Notes: generated by a model from the sequence alone, not told the origin. A DNA stretch of 62,000 bases from Phoronis australis (GCA_002633005.1 NMRA01000057.1:118469-180468); one strand, 5' to 3'; positions 25,301 to 40,300 are shown, counted from the first letter of the stretch. Program-made: numbers and translations.

Positions 25301-28300
25301 GCGACCGCGTGGTCATCAACGGAGTTGTCACAACTGCCACAAACGCAACACCAAGCCATTCTTTATTAATCATACCATAAACCACGAGAAAACGAGCAGC
25401 AATATCTTACAACTTTTCACTCTAAACACGAAGGAGAATGACTAATGCTGTGATTGGTTGAGTCCCAGTTCTACGCAGTTGGTATCGACCAATCAATGCT
25501 CCCAACTAGAGATCAGATAATTAACATATCTTCAGTTTGATAGGTGTCCACTTTCTTTACTCGAGGTCGTGGGTTCGAGTCCCACTGGGCCAAACTGCTA
25601 AACCCTTGAGTCAGGTTTCTAGCTCCTCAGATCGGTTTTAACTATACATTAATCAAGCATAAAAATGGTTCCAGGAGATCAGTGCAATGGGCCCACATGC
25701 GCGATCTGCGAACGTCTGGTACAACGTGTATCAGACCGCCTTCAATTATTTTATTTTTTTCTAATTAACAGCTGGTCGACTGGTGGCTTTTTGTGTTTTT
25801 GGTATGGAATTGGTGATTTTAAGCACTTTAAGTACTGATGCAAGATAATGGTAGATGGACAAAAACAGTGTATACCTAATGTTGAGGGTTCAGTTGTTTA
25901 CATTCTAGAGATACGACTTGATTGTGATTATTAAAAGTTAAGTTACCTGATCGGTTTGTAAGGTAAATAGTACCGGTAGCGATGTCTTGGACGTGTTCAC
26001 GTAGACAGAAAAGGATAGGACGTCCGAGAGAACCGACGATTCTCTTGCGGTTTGGTTAATACTTTGATTACCCTTCATCACCAAGACGCTGACGAACCAA
26101 ACCTCATCTGCAACGTAATACTATACTTTAAATGTAAAAAGGGAGCAATGTGTGCTTGAACGAAACTTGTAGCAATCCTTTTATTTAAACCCTAACTTCA
26201 AAGGAATTTTGTTATTTTAGATGTATTGGGCTAACCAGGTAATCCTAGCAAAGCCTTAGCAAAATAAGAGTTTAATCACGCAAATGTAGGCCCGTCAAAT
26301 GATAGGTGAAGCTGTCTTTTCGCGCCCTATTGCGCCACCGCGAGATCTTTGCACAAACAACACAAGGTCGATAACAGTTGTATTGAATAGGGGTCTGAAT
26401 AGAACAACCTTGCGTACGGTGTTATTCGCAGTTGTTTGAATTAAAAGGTATTCTCACGGTGACGTAGACAAAAACAAATGTAACACTTCGTTACATTTGA
26501 CAATTTATGGATCTAGTGGGCTCAGAGCGATGCTCTTAATATAGGATCCAAATTTACAAGTATTACCGTTCAAGAAAGGCTTTAAGAGAACAGATGGCAC
26601 TTTTAACTGAAACCACATTTTCCTTATTAGCCGGTTAATAATAAAAGGCAAAAAGGTGAAAATCGTTTATAGCACCATTCTAAGATAATAAAAAATTAAA
26701 CAAGAACTTCAGTGCGAGTAACTAGCATGAAACGTATGAAACTCATTTACGTTTACTACTTGCACGAATTTGCCACAAAAACGAGTTGTTGCGTCCTAAC
26801 TACAAATAGTTCTGCATGTTTGGAACATGCTCCCGTTCATGTTTGAATTGTTGAAATTGATGCAAAAACGAAGCTTTGTATCCTAAACAAAGCAACAATC
26901 CTATTTCAGCGCCACCAAAGTGTCCAAGTAGTGAATGTACGGTTCTAATGATGCTGCGAACAAGCACGTCCAAAAAACCAAGAGCATAGGGGGTTTAAGA
27001 TTGCCCGAGTATTACAGCCACACAGTTTTCAGGGGTTACTATTGATATAAAATATTGATTGTTTTAAGTCGAAAGCATTTTTTAATCACTTCAAACCGTT
27101 TTAAAGAAACTTTGGGAAGTGAATAGTCCACTTTAACGCGTAACGGGAGGTTAAAATCAAACGTAACCTCTGTCTTTCAAGTTAATTTTATCCCGGCATG
27201 GTCCCTGGGAACCACGTTATCGTAACATTAAACCTTCACTCTAACCCACTGTCAACTAGCAAAAGAGGTTATAGAGTCAAATAATACGCCCTGGCACACG
27301 GAAATCCTTGTGTATCGACTTAACTGGTTCGCATGCGTAATTGACGTATCGCAAGCTCCGTCCCTCTGTAAAAAGTCACCGACAACGTGTAGACTAGTGT
27401 GGTTTGTAGGGTAAAATGGCGGCTTGGAAACGCAAACGAAGGTATGTCAAGAATGTTGCGTTCTGACTGGTCAGTTAAGCCGTCAGTAAAAATCCTGGCG
27501 ATAGGTTGACCCTATAGCTTATTAGGTTGACCTATCGCAGGCTATGCCTCCTTGTTGGTGCTGGATGGCTTGAAGAGTTACAACGCGTTGTGCAGTTGTT
27601 GTCTTTATTGGTCAAAAAACAAGCGTACTTCTTGGTGAAATGCGTCGAGTCAATTTGACAGTAGCTGCTACCGCTGCGAGTCCCTATGGGAAGAAAGAGG
27701 TTATCCGAACGAAATTTTGAAATTTCCAAACAATTGGAATGTATTTTTACGTCACATTTGTTCTTTTAGTGACTGAAAAATTACAATCCACTATATTGTA
27801 TAGAGTTACTTCTACGTGTCACTTGGTGTGAGTGCCATAGTTGACCCAACGGAATAAGATACAAACCGGAAGTATTGAAGATGTCCGTAGTGTTTACAGT
27901 TATCGTCTGTAATGACATGTCAGATGTAGTTCCACTCAAGTCAATGCTGGTGACATTTTCGCTTTGATACATTTTGACGGTCATCACTGAAACGATTCAC
28001 AATCGATATATTACAGCAACCGAACAACCTGATCTCGGTCCAAAATTCGATGCATACTTTTCTGTTTATGTCATTGCCTTAAATTGGACCGATTGAAGGT
28101 ACTACTATTGTACCAAGTTCAAGTCAGTTATTGAAATATTCTTGAGCTTTTGGAGCCCACAAAGACAGACACAACCAACGTAAAATAACTTCCATGATAC
28201 AGACTTCAATTTGGCGTCAAGTTTCGAAAATATTCCTAAGAATTTCAAGGATTCCAAACACGACCATTGAATCAACTGTGCAGAGTATCGAATCACCATC

Positions 28301-31300
28301 ACGAATCATCGAATCGTATAACAAGGTACAATCCATATTTTTATTATGACTATACCAGAAACAAGATGCTCGTGTGGATTATTCAATCATTTATGTACGT
28401 TCTCATGACGTTGAGGGTTTCACGTAGGGTTTAGTGTTTGTGCGACTGATTTAATAGTGCTCGAGATGATCCAATGCTCGAGCATATGATCATCTAGTAC
28501 ACACTTTTAAGTTAAAACTCACCCATGTTACCAGATGAGACGGATAAAAATGACTGGTTCGAACGAGAGCCAAGTAACATGCCTATTTCGTTAACACTGT
28601 CGACTATTTCATGCTTATTGGCTGCCTGAAAGTAACAAGAATTAATAACTTAGAGATCCCGTGAGAAACACGCACATCGACGGGGTTTTTTTGTTCAATT
28701 CTGTCTTGTTTATCCCATGGATTAGTAATTGTTAATCAAATTGGCGAGAGGTGCCTAAAATTGATTTTAAAACGACAAAATCACACGTACCGATTCAAAA
28801 GATCCAGAGACGAACTTGTTTCCAATACTGACGACCTTCTGTAATTGAAAATAAATTTGATTAAAAATAAAAATGTATTTCCTGTTGTATAGCTTCATAG
28901 ACAGTGACTCGTGTTTGCTGTAAAAATCCAGTCGTGTTTTTCAAGGTACCTAAACTACACGGTTAACGGTCTCATAAACACGGCCACGGACGCATGAACA
29001 CGGCTCACGTATCTGCAAACACCGTTCACTGACTCACAAACACGGGAACGGACTCCAAAAACACGATCCATTCACTCAAATACACGGGACACGGACTCAC
29101 ATTCACGAAGAAAGACAGTTAAAGGACCGCCAAACACGGTTTACGGACAAAATGTAGATGTCAGCTGACCCAGGTAGCTGATGAGTCCGTAACCCGTGTT
29201 TGGCGGTGCGTTAACCGTGTTTCTTCGTGAATGTGAGTCCGTGTCCCGTGTATTTGAGTCAATGGATCGTGTTTTGAGAGTCCGTTCCCGTGTTTGTGAG
29301 TCAGTGAACGGTGTTTGCAAGTGCTTGAGTCGTGTTCATGCGTCCGTGACCGTGTTTATGAGTCCGTTCACCGTGTAGTTTAGGTACCTTGTTTTTCATC
29401 AAGTTTGCGTTAACGAAGTGCTGTTATCGAATTATACTAACTGGAAATATTAAATTTCAGACATACATATGCTATACAAACTGTTGTGACCTGATAATTG
29501 ATGAAGTGGAAATAAACTAATAATGAATGTGGGTTTCACTTAAGATAAATCGGAATGATACTGGACCAATGGCAATTAAAACAGTGTGGAGGACCTATCG
29601 GTTTCATTAGCAAAATATTACCTTCACAGATCTGAGGACAAAATGATCAGGAAACCGAAACATGTTGGCATATCATCTCATGTTCAATCGCGAAAACCTC
29701 ACTGAAAGTTTGAGCTTGAGCAGGAATAATAATAATAACCCGACGTCCATTTCGAAAGCACACATACATGTACATAGTTTACATTTTGTATTTGTTTCGA
29801 CTATTTCGGAGCGTATCGAATAGCTAATTGTGCAATACCATATCTCATTTACTTGACTTACTTTGGCTATGTTAGAAGCTGAATCGTTAAGAGTTATTCG
29901 CCTGAGCTCCTGGTTCAACTTCTTGAAGAACTGTTTGGCCAACGCCACTTCCTCGTCGTCTGGTTCTAAACTGGAGTTCCAATAGATAGAACTCAAAGAA
30001 TTCAGCGAGCCGACTGGGTCTCTGTTCGCATTAGCCTGCGAATGAAGGTAATACGTCAGCCTGAAAACAATTCTTAATTTCTCTACAGTTGCGTGGTCAG
30101 CACGGCAGTGTTAATACTGGAAATATGTTAAATATACTATAAACTCACCTTCCATCAGAAAAGTTTTGTTTTAGATTATCGGTACTCCTTGACTTGATTG
30201 TCTTCGAGAAGTGGTTGGGTTTGAACAGTTACAGAACAGTTACACGCCAACGACATTATTGAAGTCATATGCACTTAACTATGATAATATTTCATTAAGT
30301 GCAAATCATTAGCTGGGGATTAGAAATCCAAAGCTTGATTTTTGTAATTAGTGCAAACGATTTGCCTCTTTGTGACTCGACATCTCTCTAGGGAAATCTA
30401 TACATATAATTCACAGGACTTCGTCTACGGCGCTGCTGTCGTTTTTTAAATGCAATGTGGGTCGATTGTCCGCTTATAAACATGTCGTGACATCGCAAAT
30501 ACTACTTGTGAATGAGTAACCTGGCGTTTTAGGCGGTGAAATGTTGTGTTCGGATGGCGCGTGGCTAGAGATTATTACGCGCAAATGATTTTGTAATCTG
30601 CGTTTTTATTTGATGCATTTTGAGGCTTGCTTTCTATCTTTTATTTTTCTGTTATATCGCTGCTTTGTCGTCATCGCACCAATAGCATGTTGTAGTGTAC
30701 TCAAGTGGCATGTGTTGTTATCCGCCATAGAGATTGCACATCACCAAGTTACCTATGGCGTCACAGAATGTTTACAAACCGACAACCGTCCTATATTGCA
30801 TATGAAAAACGACAGCAGCACAGAAGACGAAATTCCCGGAATTGACTCTGGTAAATTAAATTTGCTGTTACAAATGTTTCTTTTGCTGTTTTTTTTATAT
30901 TCGTGCTGTTGCTGTTGTTATTAACGTTGTTTTGCCTGTTGCGGATGTAGTATCTGTAGTTGTTGTTGCTGTCATTGGACTTAGTTTTTGTTGTTGTTGT
31001 TATTGTTAATGTTGTTTAAGATTATCTCCAACCTTGTTTAGTGGCCTCCATTCTAACTCGTATATCAAAAAACTAAGCTTTGTCAACTAGTAAAAGTATA
31101 TATTTTCTGAAAGAACAAAGACCAGGAAATATAAATATACTTTTTGTGTTCATGTTCCATTATTATTTTTACGTAAAAACCTTTTTAAGTCAAAATTCCA
31201 TTTTTAAGAGATGTACATTCATAGCAAAATAATCCTTCGGTCGATTTAAATTAAACTTTTTTTAAATGAAAACTGCACCAGTTACCTCAAAAGCGCTGTT

Positions 31301-34300
31301 AAGAATTTTCGATTAGTTTGTTTGTTTGGTTTCTATGACAAATCAACTAGCAAAACGTAAGGTATTTCTGTAAAAAAACTGAAGTCGTATTCGTCTTTGT
31401 CACATTACGCACAAATTAAGCTTTTATATCAAAAATCCTTACAACATTTTTGAGATTGATGACTAAATATTGATTTTGGAAAGTTTCAGCGAAATCCATG
31501 TAGCCGTTTTTGAGAACTTTGTTTAGTGTTCCTAAGTTCAAATAAAGTCGATTTGCCGAAGCCGAGTGGAAATCTCAAAGTCTTCGGTTAATTATTCGGT
31601 GAAAACTTGTTTTCGGTACACATAACCTATACAATCCTTAACTATGATAGCTATTTCAACGTTCACTTGCAACGTCAACTGATTTTTTGCAGTGCGTAAC
31701 TAACTTAATTATCATTAAAACCTCAAATAGTTCAAATATCGTTCCCAGCCAACTTTTACTGTTGTTTACTACCTACTTTCTAAGTAGGTCACAGTTCATA
31801 GCCTGTACACGTCACATGCTGGGAGACTGATACGAAACCAAGTAAGAAATGGATCACAAAAATCGAATCGGTGGTTAAAGCATGTCGTTAGCATGAGATC
31901 GAAACATCAAAATGTCAACATATTAACTAAATTAAGGAATTAGGTTAAGAATTTATCTTTTTTCACAAATTTCTGTGTTCATGACCACAGAGGCCTAAGG
32001 CGACTCGTAGCATTCGTTTTCAACGCCAACGGTCGTATGCATGTAGACGCACAACTCCCTCAGGATAAAAACTACGTAGTTTTGTCTTTGTTTTCCCCGG
32101 CGCCAATCCACCTCGTTGGTTCAGTGTTATGGCGACTTTTTGAATGAAAGGACTGAGGGTATACGAAGCTGTTCTGTACCTGGCGGGAGATTCGATTTAA
32201 TTGAAAGCGCTTTAACCTTTGACCTTGGATAAGTAGTAAACAAATATCCACGCGGTTGTGCGGTTCCAAGGTGGTTCTGCTAATTTTTTTCTGGCTACGC
32301 GTATATATTTTGTATTTGAAGTTCCCCGAGAAAGAAGATAAAGTATTTTGCGAGACACAAGTGAAATATTGTAAAAATGGCATTTTTTTTAATAAGGTTG
32401 GAGATATCCTTAAGTTGCTGTTATCCCTGTTAGTGAGGGCTGACGTGGTAAATGCTGATGTTGTCAGTTGACTTTGCTATCACTACAGTGTGTTGTATAC
32501 GCTAGGCACGATGTTTTGTGGAACTAAATATTCATAACGGGCAAATTTCATCGCAGTATGCAGGAGTGGCATTTTTCTAATTGTGCAACAGACGGTAATT
32601 ATCGATTAAGGTTTGAACTAACAGGTTTAAGAAGCGGTGCTCTCAATCATGTTATATATTACAAGACGTGTCGATATGGAGCACAAATGAAACGATTACC
32701 AAACCGTGTTTTGGTACTTTCACCTACATATAAACTAGATAGTGACTGGAGTTCGGGTGGATGGTTATTTCTCACGGCCGTCGATCAACTGGTCCTAAGC
32801 GTTGGTCACGTTTGATGATTTTGCAAATTTTGTTCCGAAATACTGAATGATGATGAGATCAAAGAGTAGAGTATAGGTCTGACTCAAAAATTAATGTTTA
32901 AATTGACGTGGTCGTATTTTAGAGTTTGATAATAAGCTAACACAGGATTTTGTACTCTTTCACGTACATATGCGTCTGTAAACTAAATCTCTACATTTTA
33001 ATTCCGGGAGTAGTTAGTCTGAGTTTCTACACGTTTCTGTGTTACCCACAACACCATTCGTACCAAAAGCCCCTTCAACTTGTTCTTTTTTTGTTTCTTT
33101 TGTTGTCCGTCAGGGGTAGGTGATGTCTGGGTGTGGCTTGATGATTTCCCAGATGAATCAGCGTATGTTGTTCCTGGATAGATTTGTGGGGACGTGAAAA
33201 CGGAAGTCGCTGCAATAAAAACAGTGCAAGTTTCATCAGGCGTGCTCAGTCAGGTCTTTTGTATCAAATACCTAAGCTGCAATAAATAGCTTAACACAGA
33301 ATTTATCAAGGGTAAACCTTGAGCTTCCGCGTACACTTGTTCATTCAAATTAATTTGTGTGAACCTAATAATGTAAAGACTGGCATAAAAATATGGTACA
33401 CTTAGTATAAGCTCAACGAATAAATTTACACGTTTCCGTGTTTTATCATAGATACAATGCTGTGCTCTGCATCGTGAAATGTCGCTAGTCGAAACAGCTT
33501 AATAGACGCCAAAAACGACAATCATTTTGGCCTTGATGTCTGCCGTCACATTTTCAATACTTTCAACGACTTACACTCATTCTGACAAATGAAGCCACGC
33601 CTAGTTACGTTGCAGTCAGAGCCTAGTGTTTCGTTCGACTTCAGTAGATAGTAACATCTCTGGCCATTCGAGCTATCAACAGGACGCGGGAAGTATCTAG
33701 CGATTGGTTTAGTTCCCGTGTCCACCCACTGAGCTTCGGCGCCTTCATCTTTAAACAAGAAGAACAGTCTCGTTCAATAGAGGGAAACAAAAACAAAATT
33801 CATCTCGATCACTAGACATATTCATTTAGCTCAAGCGAAACCAATAAGCGTGAATAGAGTTCAGCTCTCCTCTGTGGCATTCTGAAGTACAAAACCTATT
33901 GTATGACTGGCTTAACGTCTTTCAGTCAAGACGAACTAGAAATGGGCAAATTATCGCAACCCACCTGCACGTAGCTCGGTTAACTCGCAGTGGAACAGTA
34001 AATTTCTACTGGCATTAGAATGAAAAAGGTTAAAATAAAAACTGGTTTACGAGCAGAGCTCAACAATGCACAAGAACCCTGCTTACGCGCTGCTTTGTCA
34101 TAGTTGCCAAAATACGAAAATAAAAATAGGACGTCTGGATCCAGGCCATATCTCAAGGGGCAAATGTCAGCCTGCAACACCCAGAAGCCCCAACGGCGTT
34201 TTATTTTCAAAAAACAAGGTGTTGGCAAGCATGCATTGTTAGTAATATCGATCAATCTGAGATATCGCTGAGGTATTTCTGGTATGACTACGTGTCAGCG

Positions 34301-37300
34301 AAACGACATTTCGATGACCTAAATATTTTACTGCTAATTTGTAACGACAACAATCACCAGAGACTCTGTTTTATGGTGTTGACAGAAAGCACTTCGATTA
34401 TAGCTTACATGTTGTATTTAAACTGTAATGAAGCCATCTGTGAAACTAGCTTTGAGTTTAGGTCACTGCCTCCCTCCCGTTCAGTAACGTTAGGACCTCG
34501 CTAAAAAGCAAGACTTCGCGAGATTACGTGACATATTGCCGTGTATTTTAAATGAGAACACGTGACTTTGGGTAGATTTTAGCTAGGTCCTAGCGTAGGT
34601 TTTTACTGAACGCACGCCCTATCTCAAACTGTTCCTTCCCCAGCTTACTCACATCGTAAGTCGGTCGCGTTATAGCGCGTCTTCTACACAACAGTCAAAT
34701 AGAGTAATTCGTCGATACCTTTTTTAAGGTTGATCCAGAATCCATCACGCGAACGCAGTTTTGGCATTCTAAAGGTGAAGAAACTCATAACCTGCTGACT
34801 TTGAATGCTCAGAAGTTCACCATTGGCTTTCCGGCAAAAGTTTGACGCTGCCATCCACGACATGGAGCGTCCATAGACACCATAATATGTGCCGCCAAAG
34901 AACATCATTTGGTGAGACCCATTTTCAGAGAATGTACTCAATTTTGGCTTGAATTTACCTGAAAAAGAACAATTTTGAAAATTAAATGCATGCCAATGGT
35001 GTGTATGTATACAACGGTTTAAAATTCCAGTTTAGAAATGCATGTAGAACGAACGGGTGGAAAACACTGGAAAACATTGTTACCGGGATGGAAAAGGTCA
35101 CCATCCGGTTCAATAACATCCGGGTACCAAACATAATCATCTCAGTGGCAATTTTACCACCCAGGTGATAATGTTCCATCCGGCTGGAAATGTTTTCGTC
35201 TTACCGTTCGGGTTTAGACTCGCAACTTGACGCCTAGAGATCAACAACTTGAAGGAAACTTGAGGCCTTTTTACAAGCTACACGTAGTTTCAGTTCGACC
35301 TCAGAAGAAACGTGCTAAAATGATTGGAACAGTTACGGAAAAACAGCAGAAATGTCAATTTCTGGACCAGTTTTTCTTTCTCCTGGTGTGTTGGTCACCA
35401 TTTAAGTCATGTTATTCAAATTATAAAGTTAAAAGTTGGTTTTAATAAATAGACTAAAAACAATGTAACTGTTGCTACACTTCCGCAAACAATTTACAGA
35501 TAAACTTCGGGTTTCATTTTCATTAAAATTAAGTTTAACACAAATAACCCTGATGACAAAATACCTAGGTAAAACTTTACGTTTCGGGGATCACAACTGT
35601 CCTCTTGTGGTCGACTGGAGGTCTCAGATCTTACCGCCTTTCCTGTGAAACTGTACTGGAGCGACATTTTCAGTCTCAAATTTGTGCCCCGTATGAAAAT
35701 GTTAAAATTATCGACAGAAAGAACAACTGGTTTGAGTGCGATGTAGAAGAGGCTTTTTGGATCTCGGCTAAAACTCCCTCTTTGAATCACTGTGGTGGAA
35801 CGAGATTCATTCTATCTAAAACCTGGCAGAGGGCATTTCACTCACTACACAACATAGGTCCCGCCAGTACAGTTTCACAGGAAAGCCGGGAAGATCCGAG
35901 ACCGCCTGTCGGCCTGCAGAAGGGGACAGTTATGATCCCGCAACGTAAAGTTTTCACGGGTACGTTCGGCTGGAATATCCATGATTAGTTATATACTGCC
36001 GTGAAATTGGTCTCAAAAAATTCTTAAGTTCAACTGGATGTGATTCGAGGGCTTTGAAACAACTAATAGCTTGCTCCTGCTTCACCACGCGCTCAGCAAG
36101 TCGTCTGTTTTACGCACCGAGCACGGTCTCAAGAAATCACGAATAGTAAGATCTTAACAAGCCCAGAAATCAATTCCCATCTGATTAAGGAACAACTTGA
36201 GATCAATTTGCTAAGTGGTCTTAATTGAAAGAGCCGTTCTTGGTCGGAACGCAAATTCTAAATTCTTCGACAGGTGTTCTGTTTATCTTCTGGGAATTTC
36301 CGCTGATACGTCCATGGCCGGGAAATAACATTTTTCAGGTGCTTCAGTAGCAACTAATTGACGCCCGGCGCCCGATATTTCATTCGGAAAAGGAGCGTGT
36401 AAACGGAAAGTCATAGCCTCGCCTAGCTACACATGTACGGCTATGAAAATGTCAGCATAAATCGCGACATGTATTTTTGTAAGTGAAACAGTTCTTCTGG
36501 GTTGATTGGTAGTCTTGTTCTAAATACGTTGACGCTGAGTGACCTTTTAATAAGAAATTTCCAGAATGAACACCCTGATAGCTTGACAGATGAAACCTGT
36601 TGTAATATTGGGGAAATTCCCGGTACTCTTGCACAGAACATTGTCTCATTCCTCTAGCATTGTAACTTCAACCATAAAACTAGTTCTATGTTCCAACTTC
36701 GCTAAGCGGCAAATCACGCAGTGACGCTAATATGGAGTCGCGTTGAACGTGAGGCGCTTGCCATATGCCGGGAAAACAACGGTCACTCGCCATAACCGTA
36801 GTCGAGAGATGTCACTATTTTCCCGGATTTCAGATGTATTTCAGACACTAAATCAGGCTAAGAACGTGTACGTGTGCCTTTTTAACAATCTCGTTCTCTG
36901 CATGCTAATGACTTACTTGGCTTCAACTGAAACATTCTGAAATCACCAGCCTGTTGCAAAGTACAGCGATAGGTACCCAAATCCTGAGGCTGGAAGTATT
37001 TCAGATATAACGTCGACGAGATGTTGACGCCAGCGTGAACACTCACCACGTCAGACGGGTCTATGGCTGTCCATGACGGCCGTAATATTAATTTTTCCTT
37101 CAAAATATAAATGTTTGTTTTCCGTCAATGCAGATAGAGATATTATCTTTCTTAGGACAAGGTTCGTAAGTGGTAAGATTCGTGCATCTTTTTGACTTAT
37201 GTTGTCGCAGTCGACACATATCGTCGCCCAGGCGACAAAATGTTCACGGCACATGTTGTCACACCGGCACATATTGTCGCCCTCAGGGATCAAGAAGTGG

Positions 37301-40300
37301 TGCCGTTTTTCTATGTTTCTGAACAAGAAATACATGTACAACTTTGGATTATTCAAATAGTGACAGCATTAGAGAATAGAATTACTGTTTTTTGATTTCA
37401 AGACAGTCGAGAACTCATCTGTCTTCTATATTTTTGTTGATAAGTTTAATTAAATTCTGAAAGTTAATGGGTTGCAATGGTCAGACAAAGTTAATCTCAA
37501 AACGAACCGTGCTTTTCACTTAACACCAGTTTGAAACTACTGCATTTTCAAACTAACTTGCATTTCACATAGTTGTGACACTCACTTTGAATGCGCGTCT
37601 TTGCCACGTGAAGTTGTCTGGTTTTGCCAATCCGTATACATAACACATGATTTGGACTTCCTCGCCGTATTTGTCGCCTACACTTGACTGTTTTATGTCA
37701 GCCTTTCCTGTAATGCATAATATGTATTATTTGACGTCAGAATGCTCTGTATCGACCCACTCCTTGTTATTTTAGAGTCGCTGTCCTAATTGCTTGAAAC
37801 TGTAACATAAGCAGTCATTGTACTCTCACACCCTCACATATTCACGTACTCAAGGCCGTCCTAACGTATGGGCCCACTAGACATTTGTCCGGGGCCGCGC
37901 GAGTACTTGGACCCTCATGCCGTTCCATGCGAGTGCACTACATGATTTTTGGATGAAAATTGTTAGCGTTGTTGATTTACGTTTGGGGGAACTTGGTAGT
38001 AATTTGTGTTAGAAGCTCCAATTTTTATTTACTCCTATACTCGAAGCATTGCGTTTTTTGAAGATATCTGTTCAATTCAAGCTTGTCGCGTATTGGCACA
38101 TGCGCCTACGTTTCGCTTGTATAAGCTCAGGTGGACGTCCTTTGTACAGGCACACGCTATTGTGGTCAAGCGGTGAAGTTCGCAATTCGTGCGGTTATAA
38201 GGCCCGTACAATTTTTCATTGTTGTCAAATTTTTTTAAGTGCACAACAATAAATATGGAGCCACAGCCGGGAATGGGAAAGTGCCGATCCGGTCAGGTGG
38301 AAGAAGGGAGACAAGAAACAGCCGGCTTGAAACAAGAAAAGTTCCTGCACACAACACGGAAACCTTTACTTGTACAACAAATAGGTGGATGCCAAATACC
38401 CATAAACACTGTACACTGAAAGGATCTGAACAAAATCCACCCAAATCTGAAAGTCCATATGTGAGTAATCATTGTCAATTTACCTGTCAGTTCTTGCAGT
38501 TTTTTTCCTTGCGAAAACAATCACTCGTATTATTCGCATCACTTTTGTCCGTCCCTCTTACGAACGGGTGGCGCACGAACTCATTGCATAAAGAGCGTGT
38601 GTACACTATCACCACGTCAGTTTAACAAGTATCTATTATTACTGGTGTAATTTTTGGTCAATTTGAACGTTTAACTAGTTATTCAGTTTCTTGTTTTAGA
38701 ATACTTATTTATTATCGCAATTGTTTGTTTCACTTGCGTTTACACTTAAGCAAAGTTTAATCCTACGATTATCGTCATTGAAGTCTTTAAAATCAACCCC
38801 GTCTTTTTTTACACTCGTCGTACCTATGCTGCCAGCATGTCAAATTATCAGTCTAAACAAGAAACGCAAACGTATACTATTGCAGTCACTGCATTTGCAA
38901 TCCAGGTGTTTCATATCACATGTCAACACTGAACTGAACAGTTTTCTTCAAATTGACAATGAAACTAGTTAGCTCATGAACTTTTGACACTGTACTGATA
39001 CAACTACAAGAACAGAGGTTGTTATTTGAAATTCAAAAGAATATGCATGCTAAGCAATTACTCTTAGTGACATCTAATTGCTCAGCGAATAATAAGTGCT
39101 TGTATTCAAGAGCTCATGGATAGATAGATAATATCTGTTTCAGTATAAACTATACATTCAGTTACCATTTGGCGTGAAGCATGCATACTGACAAGTTCGT
39201 GAAATCGGGCGTGAGTTCAGTAACGCTAGGACCTACGCTAGGACCTATCTTATATCTAGCCAAAGTCATGTGTTCCCTTGAAAATACACGGTAATATCAC
39301 GTAATCTCAAGTAGTCTTGCTTTTTAGCGAGATCCTAGCGTTACTGAACGAGAGACGGGTCTTAATCACTTACAGCCCGGCGATTTCATAAAGGTGGTTT
39401 AACAAAACCAGGTTTAAAAACTTAAATCTGGTCTTCCTAAACCTGGTCCAATTTTAGACCTAACTTGCATTTCACCAACGTGGTTTAAAATTCTGAATGC
39501 CTGGTTTTGTTAGACCATTAAGCGGGTTTGGTAAACCAGGGTTAAAGTATCCAAGCCATCCTACTGTGTTGATCCGGATTAACCCAACAAAGAAACTATC
39601 GAAGTGCTTCAATGAAATCTTGATCACGTGGGTACACAATGGCACACAGCAGTGGAATCAGTACAGACATTTGCGAAAAGGGGCTAAAGGTTTTTCTCAT
39701 AACTGATCAGAGAAAGGCCAATGTCATAGAGAACAAGAAAATTGGTGCCAAATCAAGTCAAATCAAGTCAACGTAAGCAGCAGGCTTGGAGAGATATTGA
39801 TCCAGAATAAAGGCCAGAAACAAAATTTCATCAGTGAAAAAATTGCTTAGAAAAACGGTGAGGGACACAGTGGCAGATCTAGGAGAGATATTCTTCATTT
39901 TGTACTGTGTCCGACACACGTACACACATTAAAGTATTTGTTCATTATTAGCCGCAACATAGTAAATGCACACATCTATTTCCTTGTCCTTTTTTCTTCT
40001 TTTTGCAGCCAAAGCGGGGGGACAGGAACTCAGCCCGGCAACCTTTTAAAAATCGGGGACCAATTGAGATGGAACTCGGTTAGAATTGAGAATCATTAGA
40101 TGCCTTTCTCAGGCATACGCGTAGCGCTTGTGACGATGACGCTCTGCTCGACCTGTCATATTCTGAGGAATCCGAATGACACCCTTCAGTACGTAATGGT
40201 CTACGTATAGGCGGATCCAGGGGTTCAAAGGGTCCGGAGCCCCTCTTTTCTGCTGAATTTAGTGATATCAAATCTATAATTTTCAAATTGTTTACCCAGA

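Noticed and set aside
25560-25595. Functional tRNA gene
   Set aside because: Only the T-arm and a possible acceptor end are present. No D-arm, anticodon arm or A-box at the right distance.
27241-27370. Candidate extra GAIN exon with acceptor TTTTTACAG
   Set aside because: The translation has no GAIN-like pattern, no in-phase donor, and exons 11 and 12 already join in phase.
29196-29378. 60-codon plus-strand frame
   Set aside because: Lies in the right arm of the palindrome. Its sequence merely reflects the 21-bp repeat units.
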